Positions 46,896-56,178 are shown, counted from the stretch's first letter. The stretch is DNA of 64,000 nucleotides from Herbaspirillum sp. AP02 (GCF_015767275.1 NZ_JADWMY010000001.1:248001-312000); one strand, 5' to 3'. Made by a program: numbers and translations. The notes: a model not told the origin generated them from the letters alone.

Positions 46896-47681
46896 CTATG
46901 GGGCTCCCAAATCATCTCGTTTCTTCGGTTTCGACACGGGCAATGATGGTAAACATTCGAAAAGCCGTTCTGCGTAGACAAATCCCATACGTCTTACAGC
47001 ATGCTGATTAAAATAAAACAACCACGCTGCGAGTAATGCGAGTGAAATTAATAGAGTTATTCCTGACGCAAGTCCTGGGTCAACAAGATTGATCGGGAAA
47101 AAGTACGGGGGTGTTATTTGGAGAATTTTCCCAATTAGTAAGCCATAGATCGTGCCCATCAAACAAGAAATAATGCCAACGGGTTTCATAGCTAACATGT
47201 TGCGATGAAATCCGTAGGCAATGTTCTCTTTGAGCAAAAGCCGCTTATTTGTACGGGTCAATTCGCGAAGGCGCTTCGTTGCGCCAATGTATATGTCATC
47301 CGCTCTACCGATATCCGCAAGTTCTTCATCCGCGGTCGGCATCGCGATGCCCAATTTTGCGGTAATCGCTGTGTGGTAGCGTTGCGTGCTAATAGTATCT
47401 AAAAACTTGTCCCGATGACGAAGAGCAATAGTTGTTGGCATCCCCCCCCATTTTTCAACAAGGGTTTCCTCCAACATTTTGCCTCGCCCTCTTGCCACGC
47501 TTGACAATGCGTAAATAGCACCGCAACCACCCAGAAGTCCGATTACACCTGTTAGTAGCGGGTGCTTAGCACCGTAGACGCAAACTAAGGGCACCAGCAC
47601 CGGCAAGGCGACGAGAAGACCTGGAATTACTCGGGCCTTACGCTCGTAAGGATCTTTGACTAGTTCAAATATTGTTGTCAT
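46896..47681 (-). CDS. Uncharacterised membrane protein divergent from an MBL-fold hydrolase
   Basis: This 261-residue protein (ATG 47681; a TTG at 47693 would add four residues) has two N-terminal helices (VIPGLLVALPVLVPLVCVYG, LLTGVIGLLGGCGAIYALSS) and a soluble middle (about 75-170) containing KWGGMPTTIALRHRD. Two C-terminal helices follow (VGIISCLMGTIYGLLIG, ASGITLLISLALLAAWLFYF). I do not recognise the family. GC content is far below the core genome and the gene points away from the MBL-fold gene across a 317-base gap, suggesting the two arrived together. Confidence 0.75.
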   Translation of the reverse strand: MTTIFELVKDPYERKARVIPGLLVALPVLVPLVCVYGAKHPLLTGVIGLLGGCGAIYALSSVARGRGKMLEETLVEKWGGMPTTIALRHRDKFLDTISTQRYHTAITAKLGIAMPTADEELADIGRADDIYIGATKRLRELTRTNKRLLLKENIAYGFHRNMLAMKPVGIISCLMGTIYGLLIGKILQITPPYFFPINLVDPGLASGITLLISLALLAAWLFYFNQHAVRRMGFVYAERLFECLPSLPVSKPKKRDDLGAP

Positions 47682-47800
47682 GAGCAAGTCCAACTGTTCT
47701 GTAAGTGTGCAGCTGTAGGGCTGTAGCTATTTCTAGACAAACGTGTAGGGGCCATATGATCTTAATGAAATCAGACCTCCAAATTGTCGCGACGAAAACT

Positions 47801-47828
47801 GAAAAACTAGATCTAGATCAGGTTTTTC
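47801..47828. promoter_or_regulatory. Palindromic site between the divergent island genes
   Basis: The 10-bp palindrome CTAGATCTAG (47807-47816) sits inside a GAAAAAC (47801-47807)/GTTTTTC (47822-47828) inverted repeat. It is roughly central in the 47682-47998 divergent region, so it is a candidate shared operator. Confidence 0.4.
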
Positions 47829-47998
47829 CATATCGCAGTCTCAGCCCCTGATAAGACTTCGGAGTATCATCGATCATTGCTATTTCCACAAGACAGGCAT
47901 GAGTCAATATGGGAAAAAAGCACATATAGAAGAAGCATCTAGCAAGCTAAGTATTACAAGACCATCTTCATTCCATTAATAAAAAGCGAAAGGAATAT

Positions 47999-49069
47999 AT
48001 GGCTGACTATTTTGAAATCGACTTCCTTGGGGTTGAGACCTCCAAGAGTGGTGACGCGATTACGATGCGTTATTCCGTAAACAATGAAACAGGTGTTCAT
48101 GTAGTAGATGGGGGCTATCTAGATACTGGAGACCAGATCGTTGAGCATCTGAAAAAATACTATGGCACCACTACCATTGATCACGTCGTTCTAACTCACC
48201 CAGATCGTGATCACGCGAACGGATTACGAAAGGTTCTAGAGCAATGCACAGTCCGCAATCTCTGGATTAACCGACCTTGGATCTACGCTGATCAATTGAT
48301 TGACCGATTTGAAAACTATGAGTCGGTCGACGCATTAAGGCGCAAGTTACTCTCTATCTATGATGCTACCGCGATGCTTGAAGATATCGCGAACGAGAAA
48401 GGAATCCCGATTCATGCGCCGATGCAGGGCCAGAAAATTGGTCCTTTCTTGGTGATGGCGCCAACACTAAATCGGTATCTAGACTTAATTGTAGATTCAG
48501 AAAGAACGCCTGAAGCTGTCGAAGAGAGCGCTTTTGACAGCGCACTAGGAAGTGTCGCCCGTGCGGTCAAAGCTGCCACTGCATACTTAAAAGCAATTTG
48601 GGGAAACGAGTTCTTCCCGCCCGGCCCCACCAGCCGCGAAAACGAAATGAGCGTTGTGCAAACTGCAGTCTTAAACGGTCATCGCGTTTTGTTGACCGGC
48701 GATGCGGGGCGTGAGGCATTGCAGGAAGTCATCGACTACGCTCCTTCTATCGCGTTTGCGTTACCTGGAATTCGCTATTTCCAAGTTCCGCATCATGGCG
48801 GCAGACACAATGTTTCTACTGAAATCTTAGATCAATTGCTAGGCCCCCGCCTGGATGCACAACCAGCCGAGCATACATGGAATGCCCTATGTAGCTCAGC
48901 TAAGGCTGACGAGGACCACCCAAGAAAGTCCGTGATTCGCGCGGTGATGCATCGCGGTGGCCACTGGGCTGCCACAGAGGGAAAGGATATGCGCATCGGG
49001 GCGGGAATTACCCGCGAAGGCTGGACAGCAATTCCACAAGCAGAATATCCAGATGAGCAGGAAAGTTAA
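47999..49069 (+). CDS. ComEC-type metallo-beta-lactamase-fold hydrolase (island gene)
   Basis: This 356-residue soluble protein has an MBL fold at about 1-290. The metal-binding motif is HPDRDH (His67, Asp69, Asp71, His72), in the HxDxDH form seen in ComEC-like domains. Further ligands are probably Asp in LLTGDAGREAL and His in VPHHGGRHN. It has no membrane helices, unlike ComEC. Relatives hydrolyse nucleic acids or cyclic nucleotides, so a defence or nucleotide-signal role is possible but unproven. AAAGGAATAT precedes the ATG. Low GC suggests transfer. Confidence 0.85.
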   Translation: MADYFEIDFLGVETSKSGDAITMRYSVNNETGVHVVDGGYLDTGDQIVEHLKKYYGTTTIDHVVLTHPDRDHANGLRKVLEQCTVRNLWINRPWIYADQLIDRFENYESVDALRRKLLSIYDATAMLEDIANEKGIPIHAPMQGQKIGPFLVMAPTLNRYLDLIVDSERTPEAVEESAFDSALGSVARAVKAATAYLKAIWGNEFFPPGPTSRENEMSVVQTAVLNGHRVLLTGDAGREALQEVIDYAPSIAFALPGIRYFQVPHHGGRHNVSTEILDQLLGPRLDAQPAEHTWNALCSSAKADEDHPRKSVIRAVMHRGGHWAATEGKDMRIGAGITREGWTAIPQAEYPDEQES

Positions 49070-49178
49070 GCCCCCTATTCCAATTTAGAAGCTCATTTAA
49101 CGTGTACACGGTGGAACGTCAAGAAGCCTGCACGGCGGGTGACCGGCCTGAAACAACTGGTCCAGACTTAAAGTTAGT

Positions 49179-49635
49179 CTAAGCGGCAAGCCGCAATGGT
49201 GCTGGGGTTGTTGTCGGCAGCGTAGCCTGCGCTGCCGGCGGCCGGTATTTCAGTGAGCTATGCGGCCGAACGGTATTGTACTGATGACGCCATCGCTCGA
49301 TGATGACCTGAGCTTCTCGAAGGGTGTAGAAGATTTCTCCGTTGAGAAGTTCATCGCGGAATTTACCGTTGAAGGACTCGCAGTATCCGTTCTCCCAGGG
49401 GCTTCCTGGCTCAATGTCCAGCATTTTTGAACCGACCGATGCAAGCCAGCGCCGAAGGTTCTTGGCGATCATCTCCGGCCCCATTTTCAGAGCGTAGATA
49501 TGCTGGAACACCGTAGGCCACCATGGCCTCAGTCAGGATATCAATAACGTCATTACTCCGAATTTGCCTGGCCACGTGCAGCGCGAGGCAGCCACGGGTG
49601 AACTCATCGATGCGAAGTCCCAGCTGTAATGACCC
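49179..49635 (-). pseudogene. Decayed IS3-family (IS407-like) transposase remnant
   Basis: The C-terminal part of an OrfB DDE transposase is visible. One frame reads RIDEFTRGCLALHVARQI then VAYGVPAYLRSENG. A one-base expansion of a C run at about 49479-49482 then shifts into GPEMIAKNLRRWL and SPWENGYCESFNGKFRDELL. The usual RSDNG Asp reads Glu. The 5' half is missing, cut where the next IS begins. The element is dead. Confidence 0.8.
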
Positions 49636-49652
49636 AGCGAAACCTGCTCACC

Positions 49653-50429
49653 TCAAGCAGCTAAAGCAAACGCCTCAGCCGGTGTCTTCATCCCCAGCGC
49701 CTGATGCGGCCGGCGGTGGTTATAGAAGCCGATCCAGTCACCAATGATGCGACTGGCGTGCTGCAATGTTTCGAAGCGATGTCGATGAGCGCATTGCTCC
49801 TTTAGGGTTCTGATGACGCGTTCGACCATGCCGTTCTGCTGTGGGCAATGCGGCGTGATGAACTCTTGCTGAAGCCCGTAACTGCGGACCAACGCGGTGT
49901 AACTACGGCTGGTGAACACCAGGCCGTTATCGGAGCGCAGCAAGAACGGCGCCGTCACGCGACCCAGTGAGCCATAACGCGCGATCAGCGCTTGCTCCAA
50001 GGCCGACTCTGCCGTCTTCGACTTGCCCGAACGCGACAGATGCCAGCCCAGTAATTCCCGCGTGTGGCAATCGATCACCAAGGCCAGCACGGCCCAACCA
50101 TCACGCCCCGTCCAGATCCGGCACAAATCGGTGGCCCAGCGCTGGTCTGGTCCTGTGGCTACCGACGGCAAGGCCTTCACCCTGGGGCGGAAACCAATGG
50201 GCCGCTTCTTGACCTGCCAGCCTTTGAGCTGGAAGATCCGCTGCACCGTGTTCTTGTTGAATCCGAGCAGGCCAGCCACCGTGCGATAGCCGAAGGACGG
50301 CTCTTCCAGGATCATCTTGCGAATCGGTTCGGCAAAGCGCTCCTGCACCTTGGGCTCGGCCTTCACAGGCTTGTAGTAAGCGCTGCGCCTGGCAATCCCA
50401 AACCACGCGCAGATCTTGCTGACAGCCAC
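49653..50429 (-). CDS. IS3-family transposase OrfB (DDE integrase)
   Basis: This 258-residue frame has an HTH_21 segment (ICAWFGIARRSAYY) and an rve core with DDE residues: Asp in WATDLCRIW, Asp in LRSDNGLVF and Glu in MVERVIRTLKE. It ends FYNHRRPHQALGMKTPAEAF. It is open upstream of its GTG at 50429 and continuous with the frame entered by -1 shifting at the A7 run in orfA, so the active enzyme is probably an OrfAB fusion. Confidence 0.88.
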   Translation of the reverse strand: MAVSKICAWFGIARRSAYYKPVKAEPKVQERFAEPIRKMILEEPSFGYRTVAGLLGFNKNTVQRIFQLKGWQVKKRPIGFRPRVKALPSVATGPDQRWATDLCRIWTGRDGWAVLALVIDCHTRELLGWHLSRSGKSKTAESALEQALIARYGSLGRVTAPFLLRSDNGLVFTSRSYTALVRSYGLQQEFITPHCPQQNGMVERVIRTLKEQCAHRHRFETLQHASRIIGDWIGFYNHRRPHQALGMKTPAEAFALAA

Positions 50430-50470
50430 ATCGAAACCATCTTGTTTGAGTCCCTGGCGGATGGTCTCGA

Positions 50471-50785
50471 TTACTTGTCTTCCTCGCCCAACAGGGACGC
50501 CAATTTTTTTCTGGCGCGCAGCTCCAGCATGGCTTCTCCATAAGCTTCCTGCAGCTCCTTGAGTTGCCGCTCGTACTGTTCTCTCACATCCAGCGGCTTG
50601 GCACGCAGGGCGTTCTCCATCCCTTTGCGGCCTTCATCGACCCATTCCTCGATCTCTGAAGGCGGGATATCAAACGACCGGCTAGCCTCCGCTACCGTCG
50701 TCTTACCCTGGATGATTTCCATCACCAGCGCCGCTTTGCGCTTGGCTGTCCAACGCTTGAATTCTTCGTCCATGACCTTGCTCAT
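50471..50785 (-). CDS. IS3-family transposase OrfA
   Basis: This 104-residue protein has a helix-turn-helix (RKAALVMEIIQGKTTVAEAS) and a C-terminal coiled coil with Leu repeats. A slippery run of seven A (complement of 50504-50510) lies within codons for RKKL near the end. A -1 shift there reads on without stops into OrfB. Confidence 0.85.
   Translation of the reverse strand: MSKVMDEEFKRWTAKRKAALVMEIIQGKTTVAEASRSFDIPPSEIEEWVDEGRKGMENALRAKPLDVREQYERQLKELQEAYGEAMLELRARKKLASLLGEEDK
50504..50510 (-). other. Programmed -1 frameshift site of the IS
   Basis: AGA AAA AAA TTG: a run of seven A near the orfA end. After a -1 shift the frame stays open to the GTG of orfB. This is the standard IS3-family mechanism for making OrfAB. 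Confidence 0.7.
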
Positions 50786-50810
50786 TTTGATTTCCTTTTA
50801 GGATTAATGA

Positions 50811-51217
50811 CTTAAATTTTCTATGAACTACAAACTTGGGACATAAGTTAAATAATGAGCATGCATTTCTGGCAGTGCTTCCAATACCGTTATTGATTTT
50901 GCTCGAAGCATTGTTCCTCCCATCTGACCCACTCCCCAGCTCTCAAAGGCAACCACGCGGTCTATAGACTGACTCCCTCAAGAACAGGGTTCGCCGTGGC
51001 GATTCAGCTGGCATCAAAGCACACATCGAATTCGCCCTGTCGTCATAAACCCAACAAAAACGACAATCCAGCGTGCGAAATCCTCCGCGCCAGAAAATAA
51101 TTTATTCCTTTTTATTCAATGGCTTAGCAGCATACCCATGGATGGCACGCTCTTTGCTGAAGCTCATAGCGCAGCCAGGCACAGACCCGTTCTCCCACAC
51201 AGTTTGCCGGAGCCACC
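50811..51217. other. Control region upstream of the nif-associated isc operon
   Basis: There is no gene here. The right part holds the sigma-54 promoter, and an AT-rich tract at 51095-51120 ends in an IHF-like site (ATTCAATGGCTTA, one mismatch to consensus, about 51114-51126). I found no NifA site (TGT-N10-ACA) in this stretch; TGT occurs near 50912 and 51039 without a correctly spaced ACA. Confidence 0.6.
51143..51158 (+). promoter_or_regulatory. Sigma-54 (-24/-12) promoter of the isc-like operon
   Basis: TGGCACG-N4-TTGCT is a perfect match to the RpoN consensus, 60 bases before iscS. RpoN control of an isc operon is a mark of nitrogen-fixation-specific duty. Confidence 0.85.
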
Positions 51218-52441
51218 ATGCCCTCCTCTTCCTTATCGCTACCCATCTACCTGGATTATTCGGCGACCACCCCGGTCGATCCGCGCGTTGCGCAAAAGAT
51301 GATTCCCTATCTGACCGAGATTCCGGGCAACCCGGCCAGCCGCTCGCACAGCTTCGGCTGGGCCGCCGAAGCGGCGGTCGAACATGCGCGCGCGCAAGTC
51401 GCCGCGCTGGTCAACGCCGACGTGCGCGAAATCATCTGGACCTCCGGCGCCACCGAATCCAATAACTTGGCCATCAAGGGTGCGGCTGAATTCCTGCGTA
51501 GCAAGGGTCGCCACCTGATCACCGTCAAGACCGAACACAAGGCCGTGCTCGACACCATGCGCGAGCTGGAGCGCGGCGGTTTTGAAGTGACCTATCTGGA
51601 GGTCGGCAGCGACGGCATGCTTGACCTGACTGCCTTCGAAGCAGCCTTGCGGCCCGATACCATCCTGGCCTCGGTGATGTACGTCAATAACGAGATCGGC
51701 GTGATCCAGGACATCGCTGCATTGGGCGACATCTGCCGTGCACGAGGCGTGCTCCTGCACGTGGACGCCGCCCAGGCCACCGGCAAGGTGACCATCGACC
51801 TGGCCAGCCTCAAGGTTGATCTGATGTCGTTCTCGGCCCACAAGACCTATGGCCCCAAGGGAATCGGCGCCTTGTACGTGGGACGCAAGCCGCGCGTTCG
51901 GCTGGAAGCGCAGATGCATGGCGGCGGGCATGAACGCGGCCTGCGCTCGGGCACCCTGGCCACCCACCAAATCGTTGGCATGGGCGAAGCCTTCGAACTG
52001 GCACGCCTGGCCATGGGCACTGAGAACGAGCGCATCCGCATGCTGCGCGACCGCCTGCACGCCGGCTTTGCCGATATCGAGGAATGTTTCGTCAATGGCG
52101 ACCTGGAGCGTCGCGTGCCGCACAACCTCAATGTCAGTTTCAACTATGTCGAAGGCGAATCGCTGCTTATGGCCATCAAGGATGTGGCGGTGTCTTCCGG
52201 GTCGGCCTGTACCTCGGCCAGCCTGGAACCCTCCTATGTCCTGCGCGCACTGGGCCTGTCGGACGAACTGGCGCACAGTTCGATCCGTTTTTCCATCGGC
52301 CGCTTCACCACCGTCGAGGAGATCGACTTCACCGTGAACGTGATCCGTGAAAAGGTCGGCAAACTGCGGGCACTCTCGCCGCTGTGGGATATGTACAAGG
52401 ACGGCATTGACCTCTCCACGGTGCAATGGGCTGCACACTGA
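51218..52441 (+). CDS. iscS: Cysteine desulfurase, IscS type, in the nif region
   Basis: This 407-residue protein is a group I desulfurase: PLP lysine Lys209 in [10 protein letters not shown] and catalytic Cys331 in [20 protein letters not shown]. It supplies sulfur to IscU. The C-terminus [21 protein letters not shown] (last 21 residues) is of IscS type rather than NifS type, which explains the choice of name. It is the first gene after the sigma-54 promoter. iscR is absent, consistent with RpoN/NifA-type rather than IscR control. Confidence 0.9.
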   Translation: MPSSSLSLPIYLDYSATTPVDPRVAQKMIPYLTEIPGNPASRSHSFGWAAEAAVEHARAQVAALVNADVREIIWTSGATESNNLAIKGAAEFLRSKGRHLITVKTEHKAVLDTMRELERGGFEVTYLEVGSDGMLDLTAFEAALRPDTILASVMYVNNEIGVIQDIAALGDICRARGVLLHVDAAQATGKVTIDLASLKVDLMSFSAHKTYGPKGIGALYVGRKPRVRLEAQMHGGGHERGLRSGTLATHQIVGMGEAFELARLAMGTENERIRMLRDRLHAGFADIEECFVNGDLERRVPHNLNVSFNYVEGESLLMAIKDVAVSSGSACTSASLEPSYVLRALGLSDELAHSSIRFSIGRFTTVEEIDFTVNVIREKVGKLRALSPLWDMYKDGIDLSTVQWAAH

Positions 52442-52454
52442 CAAGGAGCACATC

Positions 52455-52904
52455 ATGGCTTACAGCGACAAATTGATGGACCACTACGAAAACCCGCGCA
52501 ACGTCGGCAGCTTCGACAAGGACGACACCAGCGTGGCCACCGGCATGGTGGGCGCGCCTGCCTGTGGCGACGTGATGAAGCTGCAGATCAAGGTCGATCA
52601 CAACGGCATCATCGAAGACGCCAGGTTCAAGACCTACGGCTGCGGTTCGGCCATCGCCTCTTCCTCCCTGGTGACCGAATGGCTCAAGGGGCGCACCCTC
52701 GACCAGGCGCTGGACATCAAGAACACCGCCATCGCCGACGAACTGGCCTTGCCGCCGGTGAAGATTCACTGCTCCATCCTGGCCGAAGATGCCATCAAGG
52801 CCGCCGTAGCGGATTACCGCAGCCGGCATGATGCCGCGCCCGAGGCCCAGCAGGCGGCCCCTGCCCTCAAGCAATACCCGATCTGCGCGCCCGTCGCCGA
52901 CTGA
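52455..52904 (+). CDS. iscU: Fe-S scaffold IscU with C-terminal tail
   Basis: This 149-residue scaffold has the three ligand Cys at 37, 63 and 106, Asp39 in GAPACGD, and the HscA-recognition motif LPPVK at 99-103, all at the positions of E. coli IscU. A tail of about 20 residues beyond the usual 128 carries a fourth Cys (144) in [11 protein letters not shown]. It builds clusters with sulfur from IscS. It starts 13 bases after iscS stops. Confidence 0.92.
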   Translation: MAYSDKLMDHYENPRNVGSFDKDDTSVATGMVGAPACGDVMKLQIKVDHNGIIEDARFKTYGCGSAIASSSLVTEWLKGRTLDQALDIKNTAIADELALPPVKIHCSILAEDAIKAAVADYRSRHDAAPEAQQAAPALKQYPICAPVAD

Positions 52905-52947
52905 GACGTCACGGCCGGTTCCCATCCCCATTTCCTGGAGGTCCATC

Positions 52948-53304
52948 ATGCCCGATACCGACAGCATCACCGCCGACGCCCCCCTCATCTTTACCGATTC
53001 GGCCGTAGCCAAGGTCAGCGAGTTGATCAGCGAAGAAGGCAATGCCGAACTCAAGCTGCGCATCTACGTCAGCGGCGGCGGCTGCTCCGGCTTCGAATAT
53101 GGCTTCGCCTTCGACGATGCCGTCAATGAAGACGATTTCTGCATCGAGCGCAACGGCGTCTCGCTGCTGGTTGATGCCATGAGCATGCAATACCTCAACG
53201 GCGCCGAGATCGGCTACGAAGAAGGCCTGGAAGGGTCCCGCTTCATCATCAAGAACCCCAATGCCACCACTACCTGTGGCTGCGGTAGTTCATTCTCGGT
53301 CTGA
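52948..53304 (+). CDS. erpA: A-type Fe-S carrier, ErpA-like
   Basis: This 118-residue HesB/IscA-family protein has a first Cys in [12 protein letters not shown] and the C-terminal pair in [11 protein letters not shown]. The sequence pattern after the first Cys (FEYGFAFDD) and the [10 protein letters not shown] segment are ErpA-like. It passes clusters from the scaffold to apoproteins. The ATG at 52948 follows CTGGAGGT. A second A-type carrier follows 12 bases on. Confidence 0.85.
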   Translation: MPDTDSITADAPLIFTDSAVAKVSELISEEGNAELKLRIYVSGGGCSGFEYGFAFDDAVNEDDFCIERNGVSLLVDAMSMQYLNGAEIGYEEGLEGSRFIIKNPNATTTCGCGSSFSV

Positions 53305-53316
53305 CGAGGTACGGCC

Positions 53317-53637
53317 ATGAGCATCACCCTCACTGAAAACGCCGCGCGCCGCGTGCACGCCTTCCTGGCCAAGCGCAGCGCTGTCGGCTTGCGCCTGGCA
53401 GTCAAGACCAGCGGCTGCTCCGGCATGGCGTATGCACTCGAATATGCCGATGTCGCCGAGCCGCAGGACCTGCGCTTCGAAAGCCATGGCGTGACCGTGC
53501 TGATCGACCCCAAGAGCCTGCCCTACCTGGATGGCACCGAGCTGGACTTCGTGCGAGAAGGGCTCAACGAGGGCTTCAAATTCAACAATCCCAACGCCAA
53601 GAATCAGTGCGGCTGCGGCGAAAGCTTCGCGGTCTAG
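53317..53637 (+). CDS. iscA: A-type Fe-S carrier IscA
   Basis: This 106-residue protein has the IscA length and pattern: [43 protein letters not shown]. All three ligand Cys are present. It differs clearly from the upstream A-type carrier, so the operon has two specialised carriers. It lies three bases before hscA. Confidence 0.9.
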   Translation: MSITLTENAARRVHAFLAKRSAVGLRLAVKTSGCSGMAYALEYADVAEPQDLRFESHGVTVLIDPKSLPYLDGTELDFVREGLNEGFKFNNPNAKNQCGCGESFAV

Positions 53638-53640
53638 GCC

Positions 53641-55569
53641 ATGTCCCTGCTCCAGATCGCCGAACCTGGCCTCAGCACGGCGCCGCATCAGCACCGGCTG
53701 GCAGTGGGCATCGACCTGGGGACCACCAATTCCCTGGTGGCCACGGTCCAGTCCGGCCAGGCCCGCATCCTGCCCGATGAGGCCGGCCAGGCGCTGTTGC
53801 CCTCGGTGGTGCGCTATCTGCCGACCTATTCCCTGCAGTCGGCAGACAGGCCCTCGTCCGTCGTCGGCCATGCCGCCAAGGCCGCGCAGAGCGATGATCC
53901 ATGTAATACCTTGTCATCCATCAAGCGCCTGATGGGACGCGACCGCGCCGACATGAACGCCGGCAACAGCGCCGACATGCCCTATGCCTTCATCGACAAG
54001 CCCGGCCTGGTCCAGATCGATACCGCTGCAGGCATCAAGACACCCATCGACGTATCGGCCGACATCCTGCGGGTATTGCGCCAGCGCGCCGAAGCCTCGC
54101 TTGGCGGTGAGCTCAGCGGTGCGGTCATCACGGTGCCGGCCTACTTCGATGACGCCCAGCGCCAGGCCACCAAGGATGCCGCACGCCTGGCGGGCCTGAA
54201 TGTGCTGCGGCTGCTCAATGAACCGACGGCGGCGGCCATCGCCTATGGCCTCGACCAGGCTGCCGAAGGGGTGTTCGCCATCTATGACCTGGGGGGCGGC
54301 ACCTTTGATATTTCCATCCTCAAGCTCTCGCACGGGGTCTTTGAAGTGCTGGCCACCAATGGTGACGGCGCCCTGGGCGGCGATGACTTCGATCGTTGCA
54401 TCCATGACTGGATCCTCGATCAGAGCCGGCTGGCAACCGCAGAGCTCGGCGCGCAAGATACCCGCCGCCTGCTCTCTGCTGCGCGGCAGGCCAAGGAAAC
54501 CCTGAGCCGGGAGACCAGCGCGACCATCGAACTGAACCTGTCCTCAGGGCAGGCCGTGCAGCTGTCGTTGACGCGCGAGGTATTTGCGGCCATCAGCCAG
54601 GACTTGCTGGCCCGTACCCTGCTGCCCACTCGCAAGGCACTGCGAGACGCGGGACTGGGCACGGCCGAGATCGACGGCGTGGTCCTGGTCGGAGGATCGA
54701 CCCGGATGCCGCAGGTGCGCGCCGCCGTAGCCGATTACTTCGGCCAGACGCCCTTGACTGATCTTGATCCGGATCAGGTCGTAGCGCTGGGCGCGGCCAT
54801 GCAGGCCAATGTCCTGGCCGGCAATCGGCAGCAAAGTGACTGGCTGCTGCTGGACGTCTGTCCGCTCTCGCTGGGGCTGGAAACCATGGGCGGCCTGGTG
54901 GAAAAGATCATCCCGCGCAACTCCACCATTCCGGTGGCACGGGCGCAGGAGTTCACCACCTTCAAGGATGGTCAGACCGCCATGAGCGTGCACGTGCTGC
55001 AAGGCGAACGGGAACTGGTGGCCGACTGCCGCTCGCTGGCGCGCCTGGAGTTGCGTGGCATTCCACCCATGGTGGCGGGTGCGGCCCGTATCCGCGTAAC
55101 CTTCCAGATCGATGCCGACGGACTGCTGTCGGTCTCGGCACGCGAACAAAGCACCGGCGTGGAAGCGGCCGTCACCGTCAAGCCCTCCTATGGACTGGAT
55201 GACGCCAACATCGCCCGCATGCTCTCCGAAGCCGCTGGGCACGCCACCGATGACATGAAGATGCGCATGTTGCGTGAAGCCCAGGTCAACGCCCGCCAGG
55301 TGGCCGATGCCACCGATGCCGCCCTCAAGCGCGACGGCCACAGTCTGCTCAGCGCCACCGAACAAGCGCAGATCCGCAAGCAGCTCTATGCCCTGACGGA
55401 ACTGATCGAAACCGCACGGGAGGCCAATGACGACAACATCGCTGCGCTCGGCCGCGCGTGCGATGCCCTGAACCAGGCCACCCAGGAATTCGCCGCCCGG
55501 CGCATGAATGCCAGTGTCTCGCTGGCCCTCTCGGGCCAGCGCCTTGAGACCATCGACCTGGGCTCATGA
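53641..55569 (+). CDS. hscA: Hsp70-type chaperone HscA
   Basis: This 642-residue Hsp70 family member has [15 protein letters not shown] at the nucleotide-binding start, [26 protein letters not shown], and a substrate-binding domain from about 400. HscA recognises the LPPVK motif of IscU to release clusters. The usual J-domain partner HscB is not encoded here, unlike in standard isc operons. Confidence 0.92.
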   Translation: MSLLQIAEPGLSTAPHQHRLAVGIDLGTTNSLVATVQSGQARILPDEAGQALLPSVVRYLPTYSLQSADRPSSVVGHAAKAAQSDDPCNTLSSIKRLMGRDRADMNAGNSADMPYAFIDKPGLVQIDTAAGIKTPIDVSADILRVLRQRAEASLGGELSGAVITVPAYFDDAQRQATKDAARLAGLNVLRLLNEPTAAAIAYGLDQAAEGVFAIYDLGGGTFDISILKLSHGVFEVLATNGDGALGGDDFDRCIHDWILDQSRLATAELGAQDTRRLLSAARQAKETLSRETSATIELNLSSGQAVQLSLTREVFAAISQDLLARTLLPTRKALRDAGLGTAEIDGVVLVGGSTRMPQVRAAVADYFGQTPLTDLDPDQVVALGAAMQANVLAGNRQQSDWLLLDVCPLSLGLETMGGLVEKIIPRNSTIPVARAQEFTTFKDGQTAMSVHVLQGERELVADCRSLARLELRGIPPMVAGAARIRVTFQIDADGLLSVSAREQSTGVEAAVTVKPSYGLDDANIARMLSEAAGHATDDMKMRMLREAQVNARQVADATDAALKRDGHSLLSATEQAQIRKQLYALTELIETAREANDDNIAALGRACDALNQATQEFAARRMNASVSLALSGQRLETIDLGS

Positions 55570-55620
55570 CTTGATGTTCCAACCCTGACCGGGGCCATCC
55601 CGGCCTCATCGGGAGCTGCC

Positions 55621-55959
55621 ATGCCGCACATCACCGTTCGTCCCCATCCCGTACTGTGCGCCGAAGGCAGCAGCTTCGATGCGCGTAGCGGCCAGTTCCT
55701 GTGTGATGCCTTGCTCAAGAACGGGATCGCGCTGGAGCACGCCTGCGAAAAATCCTGTGCCTGTTCCACCTGCCATGTGATCGTCCATGAAGGCTTCGAC
55801 TCTCTAGCGCCGGCCAGTGATGATGAGGAAGACCAACTGGGCCGCGCCTGGGGCTTGAGCACGCAGTCGCGCCTGGCTTGCCAGGTCGTGCTCCGGCAGC
55901 AGGACCTGGTGATCGAGCTGCCGCGCTACACCGTCAATCTGGCACGCGAACGGGACTGA
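55621..55959 (+). CDS. fdx: [2Fe-2S] ferredoxin, Isc type
   Basis: This 112-residue adrenodoxin-type ferredoxin has ligand Cys in CEKSCACSTCHV and RLACQV (CX5CX2C...C pattern). It supplies electrons for cluster assembly on IscU. It is the last gene of the isc-like operon. Confidence 0.9.
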   Translation: MPHITVRPHPVLCAEGSSFDARSGQFLCDALLKNGIALEHACEKSCACSTCHVIVHEGFDSLAPASDDEEDQLGRAWGLSTQSRLACQVVLRQQDLVIELPRYTVNLARERD

Positions 55960-55981
55960 GGGCCGCGCAGTGCGCCGGGTC

Positions 55982-56040
55982 GGCAAGGCCTGGCAAGGCC
56001 TGACAAGACACGACAAACACGACAAAAGCGACAAGGGTCG
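55982..56040 (+). repeat. Six helically phased ~10-bp repeats between fdx and nifV
   Basis: The units are GGCAAGGCCT twice, GACAAGACAC, GACAAACAC, GACAAAAGC and GACAAGGGTCG. Each begins RRCAA and they are spaced 9-11 bases apart. They lie 70-130 bases upstream of the nifV promoter, where an activator site would be expected. Confidence 0.65.
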
Positions 56041-56112
56041 AGGGCTACCAAAAAACACCAGGCAAGTCGCTTATCACATTGATTTTTAAGGAATTTATTT
56101 TCGCATTCTGAT

Positions 56113-56129
56113 TGGCACATGAATTGCTA
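56113..56129 (+). promoter_or_regulatory. Sigma-54 (-24/-12) promoter of nifV-nifW-fixABCX
   Basis: TGGCAC-N5-TTGCTA matches the RpoN consensus fully and stands 50 bases before nifV. An IHF-like site with one mismatch is at 56072-56084 on the opposite strand. The 200 bases upstream contain no TGT at all, so no canonical NifA site. Confidence 0.85.
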
Positions 56130-56178
56130 AACCAGGATCAGAAGACATTTTTCGTATCGCATTGCCGGAGAATCCAAG

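Larger units (their letters stand above)
49640..50810 (-). mobile_element. IS3-family insertion sequence (orfA + orfB)
   Basis: It is a complete-looking two-frame IS3-family element inserted into or next to the older remnant. Ends are approximate: I could not align terminal inverted repeats by eye. It lies about 330 bases upstream of the sigma-54 promoter of the isc operon. Confidence 0.75.

Noticed and set aside
51218..52441. Calling the gene nifS
   Set aside because: Active-site loop and C-terminus are IscS-like, and the following genes are isc-type rather than nifU-type.
55982..56040. CRISPR array
   Set aside because: Units are about 10 bp without spacers, and no cas genes are present.
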